A stretch of DNA of 64,000 bases from Rhizobium oryzihabitans (GTDB taxonomy: Bacteria; Pseudomonadota; Alphaproteobacteria; Rhizobiales; Rhizobiaceae). Position 1 is the stretch's first letter, and every line of letters begins with the position of its first letter. The notes under the pieces are model-generated. The model was not told where the DNA came from. It made no database searches and saw only the letters and a list, made by a program, of their open reading frames with translations. The translations under genes and the position numbers were made by a program. Below are positions 63,752 to 64,000 of this stretch, one piece after another. The stretch is from positions 1,116,001-1,180,000 of the forward strand of contig NZ_CP048632.1 of NCBI RefSeq assembly GCF_010669145.1, written 5' to 3'.

Positions 63752-64000
63752 TCAAATTTTCTTCAAGTCATCAACTACCGATTTAACATCCAGTGGATAA
63801 CCTGCCTTGTGCGCGGCCATTGCAAGAAGATGTGCGGAGACCGGCGCAGTCAGAATAAAGAAGAAGAAACCGGCGAGCGCCCGCGCCAGCGTCGATAATT
63901 CCACCGCGTGAATACCGACGGCGAGAAGAAGCAGGCCGGACCCGACTGTGCCCGCCTTGGAAGCCGCATGCATGCGTGTGTAGACATCCGGCAGGCGATT
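63752..64000 (-). CDS. phaG: Na+/H+ (K+/H+) antiporter subunit PhaG/MnhG, 5' end outside window
   Basis: 83 C-terminal residues visible, open to the window end: [63 protein letters not shown]. This is the MnhG/PhaG small subunit of the multi-subunit Mrp/Pha cation/proton antiporter, with three TM helices in full length. It would be the last gene of a pha operon that lies beyond the window. Confidence 0.92.
   Translation of the reverse strand, partial: NRLPDVYTRMHAASKAGTVGSGLLLLAVGIHAVELSTLARALAGFFFFILTAPVSAHLLAMAAHKAGYPLDVKSVVDDLKKI

Overview
The window is about 60% G+C and comes from the main chromosome of an Agrobacterium (A. tumefaciens/A. fabrum complex). The best anchor is a 142-residue C2H2 zinc-finger regulator that I recognise as Ros. 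It is supported by the rhizobial order feuN-feuP-feuQ / ccmI-ccmE-ccmF-ccmH / degP / two-component pair, a DivJ/PleC-type cell-cycle kinase, DUF1491 and DUF6456 genes, and several families of short palindromic intergenic repeats. No rRNA, tRNA, CRISPR array, insertion sequence or origin was seen.

Layout. 1-3.5 kb: 3' part of a MipA/OmpV outer-membrane protein, a DCC-type thiol oxidoreductase, and a response regulator with its histidine kinase. 3.8-9.8 kb: DegP-like protease and the cytochrome c maturation operon ccmI-ccmE-ccmF-ccmH. 9.9-12.9 kb: a small lipoprotein and feuN-feuP-feuQ. 13-31 kb: a gene-transfer-agent (GTA)-like cluster, nearly all on the minus strand. Read in its direction of transcription it holds a small-terminase candidate, large terminase, GH19 lysin, Dabb protein, portal, g3.5, prohead protease, capsid, head-tail connectors, tail proteins and a holin-like protein; a plus-strand MFS gene splits it between g8 and g9. 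31-42.5 kb: metabolic and membrane genes (a/b-hydrolase, NmrA/HxlR pair, Lrp/lysine dehydrogenase pair, SelO, HWE kinase, GH32 enzyme, MFS). 42.7-49 kb: ParDE-like toxin-antitoxin module, CueR/CopA copper efflux, methyltransferase, class D beta-lactamase. 49-55 kb: class A penicillin-binding protein, ArgP/LysE pair, DUF1214/DUF1254 pair. 55-64 kb: DUF2336, DUF1491, peptidoglycan-binding protein, DivJ-like kinase, DUF5330, SufE, DUF6456, a DnaA domain IV-like protein, Ros and the 3' part of phaG/mrpG.

Two features run through the whole window. First, seven genes (ccmF, feuQ, GTA tape-measure, the intra-GTA MFS, GTA prohead protease, DUF1214, DUF1491) each carry one -1 frameshift, always at or next to a short G/C run. 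Every one is repaired by adding a single base. This points to homopolymer sequencing errors rather than decay, although it cannot be proved from one sequence. Second, at least three families of ~70-125 bp palindromic repeats lie between genes, including inside the GTA operon and directly at the ccmH start codon. One family is visibly mosaic, with swapped arms, an inverted core and a solo arm.
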